From: a virus
Virus record (IMG/VR): IMGVR_UViG_3300031707_000003
Coordinates: 1 to 64,000 of that record
Strand: one strand, 5' to 3'
Length of the DNA: 64,000 nt
Shown here: positions 1-5,597 of the stretch, piece by piece
Position numbering within the stretch: position 1 is the first letter of the stretch
Layout: each line of letters begins with the position of its first letter
Made by a program: the position numbers and the translations under genes
Notes under the pieces: model-generated
The model's input: the letters and a program-made list of their open reading frames with translations, nothing else
What the model was told of the DNA's origin: nothing
The model's database searches: none

Positions 1-2
1 CT

Positions 3-329
3 TGGCAACTCCGCAACCCAGATCGTTTCAAGGCTCAGATGTATAAGAGCCGGTTCAACATCGACTTCAACGCCATGTGGGCTGGTCAAGACGGCCTTTG
101 TGCCTCTTGCGGCGTCCCCATGCAAGAGGGAGGGAAAGACCCTCCCTCTGTTTGCGTCGACCATGACCGAGCCTGTTGTCCCAGCTTGAAGTCCTGCGGC
201 AAATGCGTTCGGGGGCTCATCCACAGGAACTGCAACCTGGTTCTTGGGTACGCCAAAGATAATCTGACCATTCTTCGGTGTGCGATCGAGTACCTGGAGC
301 GGTGGGGGCAGCGGCAACAGCTCATGTGA
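3..329 (+). CDS. Endonuclease VII-like HNH nuclease (5' end outside window)
   Basis: The reading frame is open to the left edge, so the gene is probably truncated by the window; the first in-frame ATG is at 39. Numbered from that Met, Cys21-x2-Cys24 and the CGKC pair at 53-56 give the four zinc-binding cysteines of the recombination endonuclease VII family. A VDHD motif near residues 40-43 supplies the catalytic His, and a conserved RGLIHRNCN stretch with LGYAKDN follows. Family members cut branched or mismatched DNA (Holliday-junction resolvase, packaging debranching) and also occur as free-standing homing-type nucleases. It sits just before virion genes. I am confident of the family; its actual role (resolvase or mobile intron-less nuclease) is not resolved. 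Confidence 0.85.
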   Translation, partial: WQLRNPDRFKAQMYKSRFNIDFNAMWAGQDGLCASCGVPMQEGGKDPPSVCVDHDRACCPSLKSCGKCVRGLIHRNCNLVLGYAKDNLTILRCAIEYLERWGQRQQLM

Positions 330-355
330 TCGTTCGGACGCGGTTCCTTTTATAG

Positions 356-369
356 CGCCCCTTAGGGCG
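356..369 (+). promoter_or_regulatory. Leader hairpin upstream of first virion-protein gene
   Basis: CGCCC-CTTA-GGGCG forms a 5-bp stem with a 4-nt loop, just upstream of the ribosome-binding site GAAGGAG at 372-378. The 58-bp gap also holds TCCTTTTAT at 345-353, which recurs at 2424-2432 before another member of the same gene family. Terminator, RNA-stabilising or promoter function is undetermined. Confidence 0.4.
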
Positions 370-387
370 AAAGAAGGAGTCTGAACG

Positions 388-789
388 ATGGCCGCCAAAA
401 ACCAAGTACTCGCCAACTCGCTGCTCAGCGCTGTTCTCCGCAACATCGCGTACACGTCCCCCTCCGGGGTCTTCGCGGGCCTCTTCACGACGGCTCCGAC
501 GCCGGTGACGACGGGTACCGAGGTCACGACGGGTGGTGGCACGCTCTACAACCGCGTTGCCGTGACGTTCGGCGCCCCGGTTGCGGGTGTCTGCCAGAAC
601 TCGGGTGCGGTGACCTTCCCGATCGCGGGCGCTCCGTGGGGTACGGTCGTGGCTGTGGCGATCTGCGACCTCATCACTCCGGGCGGTGGCAATGAGCTGT
701 ACTTCGGCAACCTCACCGTCTCCAAGGTGGTTGGCACCGGGGATCAGGTCTCGTTCGCGATCGGAGCCCTGAGCGTCACCGAGCAGTGA
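388..789 (+). CDS. Small beta-rich virion/appendage protein, family A copy 1
   Basis: This 133-aa protein has the pattern shared by a widespread phage family: an N-terminal helix (LLSAVLRNIAYTSP), then VFAGLFTTAPT, GTEV..GGG.LYNRVAVTFG, a WGTV.AVAICD strand, GNELYFGNLTVSK and a closing GDQVSF..GALSVTE. The same pattern occurs in the genes at 831 and 2456, so this is one of three copies here. Such proteins are usually found near tail fibre or head decoration genes. It has no signal peptide or membrane segment. A good Shine-Dalgarno (GAAGGAG, 372-378) lies 9 nt upstream of the ATG. Virion location is inferred from family and context; the exact position in the particle is unknown. Confidence 0.75.
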   Translation: MAAKNQVLANSLLSAVLRNIAYTSPSGVFAGLFTTAPTPVTTGTEVTTGGGTLYNRVAVTFGAPVAGVCQNSGAVTFPIAGAPWGTVVAVAICDLITPGGGNELYFGNLTVSKVVGTGDQVSFAIGALSVTEQ

Positions 790-792
790 AAC

Positions 793-828
793 CCTGGGTT
801 CTACCTCTGTAAACGAAGGAGACCCAGG
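793..828 (+). promoter_or_regulatory. Leader hairpin with SD presented in the loop
   Basis: CCTGGGT (793-799) pairs with ACCCAGG (822-828), ending 2 nt before the ATG at 831. The loop carries GAAGGAG (815-821), an SD at normal spacing, while a second AGGAG (826-830) is partly inside the stem. Folding would hold the start region close to the stem. Function is inferred. Confidence 0.45.
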
Positions 829-830
829 AG

Positions 831-1223
831 ATGGCTGCTAAATCTCAGTTCCTCAATCAGTCGGTGCTCAACGCCGTGCTCAGGAACGTGTCGTACACGT
901 CCCCGGCCACGGTGTATTGCGCACTCAACACCACGACTTCGACGCCCACCGTGCCGGGCACCGAAGACGCGGACGCGAACTACGCCCGTATCGCTACGAC
1001 CTTTGCGGCCCCATCGGGCAGTAGCGTCTCCAATTCGGGGGTGCTGAACTTCTACGGGGCAGGTCGTGCGGCGAGTTCGGCAACGATCGTCGAAGCGGCG
1101 ATCTATGACGCGCTCGCTGCGGGCAACGAACTCTACTACGGGTCCCTTGCGGTTGCGAAGCTCGTCGGTACGGGCGACACGGCAAGCTTCTCGGCTTCGT
1201 CTTTGACGGTCACCGAAAGCTGA
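831..1223 (+). CDS. Small beta-rich virion/appendage protein, family A copy 2
   Basis: The 130-aa product is a clear paralogue of the protein encoded at 388: both start MAAK.Q.L..S.L.AVLRN..YTSP and end in GNELYYG.L.V.K.VGTGD..SF....LTVTE. The middle differs (ALNTTTSTPTVPGTEDAD replaces the Gly/Thr-rich stretch), so the copies have diverged in the exposed part. The tandem arrangement suggests duplication and specialisation of a decoration or fibre subunit. The start is fixed by the N-terminal similarity to copy 1. Confidence 0.75.
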   Translation: MAAKSQFLNQSVLNAVLRNVSYTSPATVYCALNTTTSTPTVPGTEDADANYARIATTFAAPSGSSVSNSGVLNFYGAGRAASSATIVEAAIYDALAAGNELYYGSLAVAKLVGTGDTASFSASSLTVTES

Positions 1224-1234
1224 GGGGGTAAGCC

Positions 1235-1813
1235 GTGCCTAACCAGGATCTCGGGTCACTCACAATGCTCGGCGCGGCCTCGATGCCGGCCCCTACGTTG
1301 GGGCTATTCGAATACCTCGCGTCGAGCATGCTGGCGGATTCATCGACCAGTGCGGGCCTCACGGCGAGCTATGCTGTGTCGGCTGCACCTCAAGGTGACT
1401 CTTCGCTTGCCTCGAATGCGGCGCTCCTCCTGGCGGTCCAGGCGGGGATGGTCGGTGACTCCTCGGGTACGATCGCAGGGGCCGTGAGTTACGCCGAGGC
1501 TGCCTCGCTCTTGGCAGACTCGTCGATGACGGCAGACGCCTTCGAGTTCGACGCCGAGACCTTGGATATCACGGCCGATTCGACCTTCGTGTCGAACCTC
1601 TCGGTCCTCCGTGGGTTCCTCGCACAACTTTCAGGCAATTCGGTGTTCTTCATCGATCCCGCTGGGGTCGTGGTGACCAAGATCACCAAGGGACCGCCGA
1701 TCCCCGCAACAGCCAAGCCTCCGACAGTGCCGCAGCTACGGGTCACGCCTCCGGCACCTGGGGCCCCGTCGTACTCCGTGAGTACGAGCCCGCCGCGACG
1801 CACACCCAGATGA
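1235..1813 (+). CDS. Hypothetical Ala/Ser-rich virion protein
   Basis: A GTG start with a strong SD (GAGGGGG) 5 nt upstream gives 192 aa. The body repeats a motif of the type ADSS(S/T)..AGL..SYA: LADSSTSAGLTASYA, QGDSSLASNAALLLA, VGDSSGTIAGAVSYA, LADSSMTADA, TADSTFVSNLSVL, that is about five units of 25-28 residues, suggesting a beta-solenoid or a stack of short repeats. The C-terminal 45 residues are Pro/Thr-rich and probably disordered. No known domain was recognised. It lies between family A copy 2 and a 57-aa gene, in a cassette of small virion proteins. Confidence 0.7.
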   Translation: MPNQDLGSLTMLGAASMPAPTLGLFEYLASSMLADSSTSAGLTASYAVSAAPQGDSSLASNAALLLAVQAGMVGDSSGTIAGAVSYAEAASLLADSSMTADAFEFDAETLDITADSTFVSNLSVLRGFLAQLSGNSVFFIDPAGVVVTKITKGPPIPATAKPPTVPQLRVTPPAPGAPSYSVSTSPPRRTPR

Positions 1814-1825
1814 AATGAGGATCCA

Positions 1826-1999
1826 ATGGCCGTGATCGAACTCAGCGCAGTGATTCAAGGGACGTCTTCGACAATCGTGGGGAGCCAGTTGGCTATGGCT
1901 CTCGCAGCAACGCTTCGTGGCCGTTCTTCCAGCCTCACTCCAGGGTCGGCGCAGCAGCCCCCTCAGGAGCCGGAGAAGCCCAAGAACGAGCAGGGTTGA
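1826..1999 (+). CDS. Small hypothetical protein, 57 aa
   Basis: ATG at 1826 follows a good SD (TGAGGAT) with 7-nt spacing and reads to TGA at 1997-1999. The product begins MAVIELSAVIQGTSST, has a hydrophobic, Ala-rich middle, and ends in a Pro/Gln/Glu/Lys tail (QQPPQEPEKPKNEQG). It sits 12 nt after the previous gene and 3 nt before the next, so it fits the operon exactly. There is no recognisable domain; the short charged tail could be a disordered linker or an assembly peptide. Confidence 0.6.
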   Translation: MAVIELSAVIQGTSSTIVGSQLAMALAATLRGRSSSLTPGSAQQPPQEPEKPKNEQG

Positions 2000-2002
2000 T
2001 CC

Positions 2003-2407
2003 ATGGCGACGACACGCGGCCGTATCGTTCAAGCGAACCAGGCGGTCCTGGACCAAGTTGACTTCTTTCAGTCAGACGGGTTCACGCGCGTCACGGGTCT
2101 CACGGCGAGCATCCTGATCTCCCAAATCTTCTTCAACAACCTGCTCCAGCCGTGGCCCCTCATCTCAGGCCTTGGGGTTACCGACGCCCAGGTGGTTTCA
2201 GGGAAAATCTACTTCAACGAGATTCCTGGGAGTCCGGGCTTCTACGCCGTGCGCTTCCGACCGAACGCCGTGGGCTTCTGGCGGAATCTTCTGACCTACA
2301 CGGCGGGTACGCAAATTTCGGCTCAGGACTTCGACGTTGTATCCGGCCAACCCGGTGGTGACGGCGGGTTGAGCGCTTCTTTCATCAAGCCTGGAGAGAA
2401 CTGCTGA
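2003..2407 (+). CDS. Ig-like small virion protein
   Basis: The 134-aa protein has an N-terminal helix and a beta-rich C-terminal half with GFYAVRFRPNAVGFWRNLL.Y and a closing QDFDVV strand. This resembles the N-terminal domain of the protein at 9397 (GTYRVRWTFREV...QEFAVID) and, in general form, phage Ig-like domains. An internal IISGL/FFNNLLQPWPL stretch is hydrophobic but too short to call a membrane segment. Gene spacing (3 nt from the 57-aa gene) supports co-translation. A virion role is inferred from context. Confidence 0.65.
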   Translation: MATTRGRIVQANQAVLDQVDFFQSDGFTRVTGLTASILISQIFFNNLLQPWPLISGLGVTDAQVVSGKIYFNEIPGSPGFYAVRFRPNAVGFWRNLLTYTAGTQISAQDFDVVSGQPGGDGGLSASFIKPGENC

Positions 2408-2455
2408 CCTTTCGGCCACGAAATCCTTTTATCAAACATCGCTCTTGAGCTGTCG

Positions 2456-2839
2456 ATGCCCAAAACCTACTACCTCGATGGACAAGTCATCAACGCAGCT
2501 TTGCGGGGGGTGCCCTTTGTGCCCCCCGTGGCGTCGTACATCGCGTTGTTCATTGTGTCCCCAACCAAGTCTGGTGGTGGCATCGAGGTGACGGGTGGGT
2601 CGTACAGCCGGCAGCTCATCACCTGGACGGCACCTGTGAACGGGCAGTCGTCCAACACGGGGGACATCATCTTCCCTGTCGCTACGGTCGCGTGGGGAAC
2701 CATCACGTCCTACGCGTTGCTGGACGCCCCTGTTGCGGGGAACATTCTCTACTTCGCTGACTTGAACGCCCCTCGGCTGGTTCAGATCAACGACCAGGTC
2801 AAGTTTCCCACGGGCCAACTCCAGGTCATCGAGGATTAA
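2456..2839 (+). CDS. Small beta-rich virion/appendage protein, family A copy 3
   Basis: This third member (127 aa) of the family encoded at 388 and 831 is recognisable from YIALFIVSPT, GIEVTGGSYSRQLITWTAPVNG, FPVATVAWGTITSYALLD, GNILYFADL and the closing QVKFPTGQLQVIED. It is more divergent than the first two copies are from each other. The 48-bp gap upstream contains TCCTTTTAT (2424-2432), the same 9-mer found before copy 1. The SD is weak (TTGAGC). The next gene starts directly after its stop codon. Confidence 0.75.
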   Translation: MPKTYYLDGQVINAALRGVPFVPPVASYIALFIVSPTKSGGGIEVTGGSYSRQLITWTAPVNGQSSNTGDIIFPVATVAWGTITSYALLDAPVAGNILYFADLNAPRLVQINDQVKFPTGQLQVIED

Positions 2840-3247
2840 GTGGCGAACGCACTCTACGACTTTGGACGCCAAGGGTACCTGGACGGGTCGCTCAACTGGC
2901 TTACGGATGATGTACGGGCGATCCTCGTCGACACCGGGTTGTACACGCCCAACCTCGCGGCGGACCAGTTCTTGGTCACCATCCCGGTTGGGGCTCGCAT
3001 CTCCGTATCGGGATCGCTCACGACCAAGACGGCCACGGCAGGTGTTGCCGACGCTGATGACGTTTCCTTCACGGCCGTTGCAGGGCCGACAGTCGAAGCC
3101 ATCGTGCTCTACAGGCACACGGGAGTGGACGCCACGGCCCGCCTCATCGCCTACATCGACGCGGCTACGGGTCTTCCGTTTCTCCCTTCTGGCGGCAACG
3201 TCGCCATCCAATGGGACAACGGGTCGAACAAGATTTTCAAGTTGTGA
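2840..3247 (+). CDS. Conserved phage virion protein (ALYD...SNKIFKL family)
   Basis: A GTG start sits immediately after the TAA of the previous gene, so translation is probably coupled. The 135-aa product has the full signature of a common phage family: MANALYDFGRQGYLDGSLNW, VRAILVDTGLYT, then an alternating-strand block ADADDVSFTAVAGPTVEAIVLY, then RLIAYIDAATGLPF and the terminal IQWDNGSNKIFKL. Family members lie in tail or fibre gene clusters of diverse phages and pass as structural proteins; no biochemical function is known to me. It forms a pair with the family A protein upstream. Confidence 0.8.
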   Translation: MANALYDFGRQGYLDGSLNWLTDDVRAILVDTGLYTPNLAADQFLVTIPVGARISVSGSLTTKTATAGVADADDVSFTAVAGPTVEAIVLYRHTGVDATARLIAYIDAATGLPFLPSGGNVAIQWDNGSNKIFKL

Positions 3248-3250
3248 TCA

Positions 3251-3326
3251 ATCTATAAGCCCACTCGGGTGTGAACCCGGACGGCCATATCTATAAGCCC
3301 ACTCGGGTGTGAACCCGGACGGCCAT
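3251..3326 (+). repeat. Perfect 38-bp tandem duplication carrying hairpins
   Basis: Two identical 38-bp copies (3251-3288 and 3289-3326) abut with no spacer in a 136-bp intergenic region. Each contains CGGGT-GTGA-ACCCG (3266-3279 and 3304-3317), a 5-bp stem closed by a GNRA-type GTGA loop. A third, partial echo (ACCCGGAC) occurs at 3349-3356. No T-run follows, so an intrinsic terminator is unlikely. The rest of the gap to 3383 holds only the SD (GAGAGGA) of the next gene. Confidence 0.8.
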
Positions 3327-3383
3327 CTCACTCAACATACCCGTTCGGACCCGGACTCCGATTGAACTTCGAGAGGAACTCCC

Positions 3384-3956
3384 ATGTCTGGTGACCAAAT
3401 CAACACGAACGGAACTCTCGGCGCCGATGCGAAGATCGAGGCCAACAGTGCAGAGCATCTTGGTCAGCGCATCCGGCACTTCTACGCGGTCGAGTGCTAC
3501 GGCCCGGACGGGTCGCTCAAGTGGCAGGACAACTTCGAGAACCTCGTTACGACGGCGGGTCTCAACAAGTACCTCGATGCGACCCTGAAGACCGGCCTCA
3601 CGACTCCGGCCTGGTTCGTCGGGCTCATCACCGGCCCTGGGGCTGGCAACACCTACGCGGCTGCGGACATCATGTCCTCGCACGCGGGCTGGGCCGAGAA
3701 CGTCACCTACTCGAACGGCACTCGTCCGGCGTGGACCCCTGGCACGATCGCTACGGGATCGGTGGACAACTCAGCCTCGAAGGCGATCTTCAACGTCAAC
3801 GGCACTGCCACCATCGCGGGCTGCTTCATGGTCGACAACTCGACCAAGAGCGGCACCACGGGCACCCTTCTTGGGGAGGGCAACTTCACCGGCGGCGATC
3901 GTCTCGTCCAGTCGGGCGACACCCTCAACGTGACGGTGACGGCAACGCAGAGCTGA
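3384..3956 (+). CDS. Phage virion protein, fibre-associated family (190 aa)
   Basis: The central block matches a recurrent phage family: WQDNFENLVTTAGLNKYLD, then TTPAWFVGLITGPGAGNTYA, then DIMSSHAGWAENVTYSNGTR, then SVDNSASKAIFNVNGTATIAGCFM. The C-terminus ends in GDTLNVTVTAT, a closing beta-strand like that of the protein at 56019. The N-terminal 30 residues are hydrophilic and probably form a linker. Relatives are encoded near tail fibres and are assumed to be appendage subunits. The ATG follows a good SD (GAGAGGAACTCCC), and the gene opens a new block after the duplicated hairpin region. Confidence 0.75.
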   Translation: MSGDQINTNGTLGADAKIEANSAEHLGQRIRHFYAVECYGPDGSLKWQDNFENLVTTAGLNKYLDATLKTGLTTPAWFVGLITGPGAGNTYAAADIMSSHAGWAENVTYSNGTRPAWTPGTIATGSVDNSASKAIFNVNGTATIAGCFMVDNSTKSGTTGTLLGEGNFTGGDRLVQSGDTLNVTVTATQS

Positions 3957-3962
3957 TCGTCG

Positions 3963-4394
3963 ATGTCCTTCTATTCTTTGGCTCAGCGCACTACGGCCAC
4001 GACGGTCAACACACCGTCGTGGGAGATCCGTAGTGCTGCGACCAACAAGCCTCGCGTCATCGAGGTGGGACTCTCGCAAAACACCGCCGTGGCAGGTGTT
4101 TATGGGTTGGGTCGTCCGGGGTCTATTGGGGTCACTCCGACAACACCCCAAACATTCGTCAGAGAGGGTGATGCAGGTGCTCCCACGGGACTGACGACGG
4201 CAGCAGTGGCATGGGGCACCGCTCCGACGTCACCGACGAACTTCGACCGTCGTGCATCGCCCGCTGGCACGATCGGGGCCGGGGTCATCTGGACGTTCCC
4301 CCGTGGATTCGAGATGGCTGTCAGCAGCTCGATTGTCATTTGGCTTCTACAGACCTCCCCCGTCTTGGACGTGTGGGCTGTCCTCGACGAGTGA
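3963..4394 (+). CDS. Small virion protein, family B copy 1
   Basis: This 143-aa protein is followed 12 nt later by a paralogue of exactly the same length that is about two-thirds identical. Shared blocks include QRTTAT, SWE.RSAATNKP..., EVG.SQ.., GVTPT.PQ.FV.EGDAGAPT, AAVAWGT and IGAGVIWTFPRGF, ending in DVWAV.DE. The alternating hydrophobic pattern predicts an all-beta fold; no signal or membrane segment is present. Proteins of this type occur in phage virion clusters. I do not know a function; an outer decoration or adhesion subunit is a reasonable inference. Confidence 0.7.
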   Translation: MSFYSLAQRTTATTVNTPSWEIRSAATNKPRVIEVGLSQNTAVAGVYGLGRPGSIGVTPTTPQTFVREGDAGAPTGLTTAAVAWGTAPTSPTNFDRRASPAGTIGAGVIWTFPRGFEMAVSSSIVIWLLQTSPVLDVWAVLDE

Positions 4395-4406
4395 AGGAAA
4401 GAAGTT

Positions 4407-4838
4407 ATGTCCCTCTACGGCCTCTCTCAACGCACCACTGCCACGGCGGCTGCTTCCGCATCGTGGGAGGTCCGCTCCGCTGCGACCAACAAGCCGAAGA
4501 TCATGGAGGTAGGGATCTCGCAGAGCGCCGCCACGGCGGGCGTCTTCGGATTCGGCCGACCCGCCGCGATCGGCGTCACACCCACGGCCCCTCAGAACTT
4601 CGTGGCTGAGGGTGATGCAGGCGCACCTACGTCGCTCTCCACGGCAGCGGTGGCTTGGGGTACGGGTCCAACGGTCCCCACGAACTTCAACCGCCGCGTG
4701 TCGTGCCCCGCCTCCATCGGAGCTGGGGTCATCTGGACATTCCCTCGTGGGTTCGACCTCGCGGTCACCAACAGCTCCGTCGTCTGGATTCTCGCAACCG
4801 CCCCCGTCTGTGACGTGTGGGCTGTCGTGGATGAGTGA
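4407..4838 (+). CDS. Small virion protein, family B copy 2
   Basis: This is the tandem duplicate of the gene at 3963 (143 aa, same start and end, MSLYGLSQRTTATA to DVWAVVDE). Differences concentrate in the first 20 residues and near residues 105-130 (a Cys appears in the VSCPAS and VCDVW segments), consistent with surface diversification after duplication. A GAAGGAAAG SD lies 8 nt upstream of the ATG. Its function is unknown, as for copy 1. Confidence 0.7.
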   Translation: MSLYGLSQRTTATAAASASWEVRSAATNKPKIMEVGISQSAATAGVFGFGRPAAIGVTPTAPQNFVAEGDAGAPTSLSTAAVAWGTGPTVPTNFNRRVSCPASIGAGVIWTFPRGFDLAVTNSSVVWILATAPVCDVWAVVDE

Positions 4839-4848
4839 GAGGTAGTGA

Positions 4849-5103
4849 ATGGCGAAGCTCGACGGAGGCGACGGTAGGCAGATCACGGCGTGTATCACCA
4901 TCAAGGTGTGGTCGGACGGTGCTATGTCCGTTGAAGGCCCCATCGAGGACACGGCTTGGTGTATCGCGGCTCTCGACAACGCCAAAGACTCCGTACGCAA
5001 CCACAAGATGCGTCGGGACGCTGCGATCATCGTTCCTTCGTACGACCTCTCGATCCCCGATCCCCTTCACCCGTTGAATGGGACGAACGGATCCAAGTCA
5101 TGA
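4849..5103 (+). CDS. Small conserved phage protein, 84 aa
   Basis: The product has a short beta-hairpin (ITACITIKVWSDGAMSVEGP), then a helix (DTAWCIAALDNAKDSVRNHK), then a Pro-rich tail. This arrangement, with strands carrying ..SV.GPI.D followed by a helix ending in ALDNAKD, resembles short phage proteins found next to fibre genes, whose role is unknown to me. SD GAGAGG at 4836-4841. Its TGA overlaps the ATG of the next gene (ATGA), indicating translational coupling. Confidence 0.65.
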   Translation: MAKLDGGDGRQITACITIKVWSDGAMSVEGPIEDTAWCIAALDNAKDSVRNHKMRRDAAIIVPSYDLSIPDPLHPLNGTNGSKS

Positions 5104-5594
5104 GCAGCTTTCAAGGTGGGGCCTCTTGGGGAGGTCTTGGTAACGGAGTTCTCGCTTCAACCGTGGACACCGCCATGCCTCCAGATTATTGCTGGAATTT
5201 CCGGGGGCGCCAAGCCTCCACTCCGTGGCAAGAGGGCCTTCTGTGGTCAGCTCCGCGCTTTAACGGTGGCACCAGTGCCCTGTTTGGCCAAGACGCTTCG
5301 GACGCCGGGGTTTGGAGCAGCGTCGATCGTGATTTCGGTTACGACGAAAGCGGCGGCCAGCAGCGCAAGAAGATCATCGGCACTTGCCGTGATGATACAG
5401 GTGCCGCACTTGGGAGTTGTTTGGTTCAGGGCCTCCGAACAAGCGACGACGCGGACGCGGGCTCGATGACATGTGACTCCGGCGGTTACTTCGAGTTCTG
5501 CACTCAGTACACACAAGCGCACTACCTTGTGGCCTACAAGGCGGGTTCCCCTGATGTTGCAGGGACAACGGTGAACACTCTCGTTGGGGTGTGA
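5100..5594 (+). CDS. Virion protein with carboxypeptidase-regulatory-like domain
   Basis: ATG at 5100 overlaps the previous stop (ATGA), giving 164 aa; the frame is open further upstream but earlier starts would overlap the 84-aa gene. The C-terminal 70 residues (IIGTCRDDTGAALGSCLVQG, then CDSGGYFEFCTQYTQAHYLV, then GSPDVAGTTVNTL) match the beta-sandwich of carboxypeptidase-regulatory-like domains that phages use in fibres and decorations. Five cysteines in this domain (GTC, GSC, MTC, EFC and one near the N-terminus) are unusual for a cytoplasmically folded fibre domain. The N-terminal part is Gly/Trp-rich. Likely an appendage protein. Confidence 0.7.
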   Translation: MSSFQGGASWGGLGNGVLASTVDTAMPPDYCWNFRGRQASTPWQEGLLWSAPRFNGGTSALFGQDASDAGVWSSVDRDFGYDESGGQQRKKIIGTCRDDTGAALGSCLVQGLRTSDDADAGSMTCDSGGYFEFCTQYTQAHYLVAYKAGSPDVAGTTVNTLVGV

Positions 5595-5597
5595 GCT

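Noticed and set aside
4956-5099. Upstream extension of the gene at 5100.
   Set aside because: It would overlap the 84-aa gene in another frame, and the ATGA overlap at 5100 is typical of this operon.
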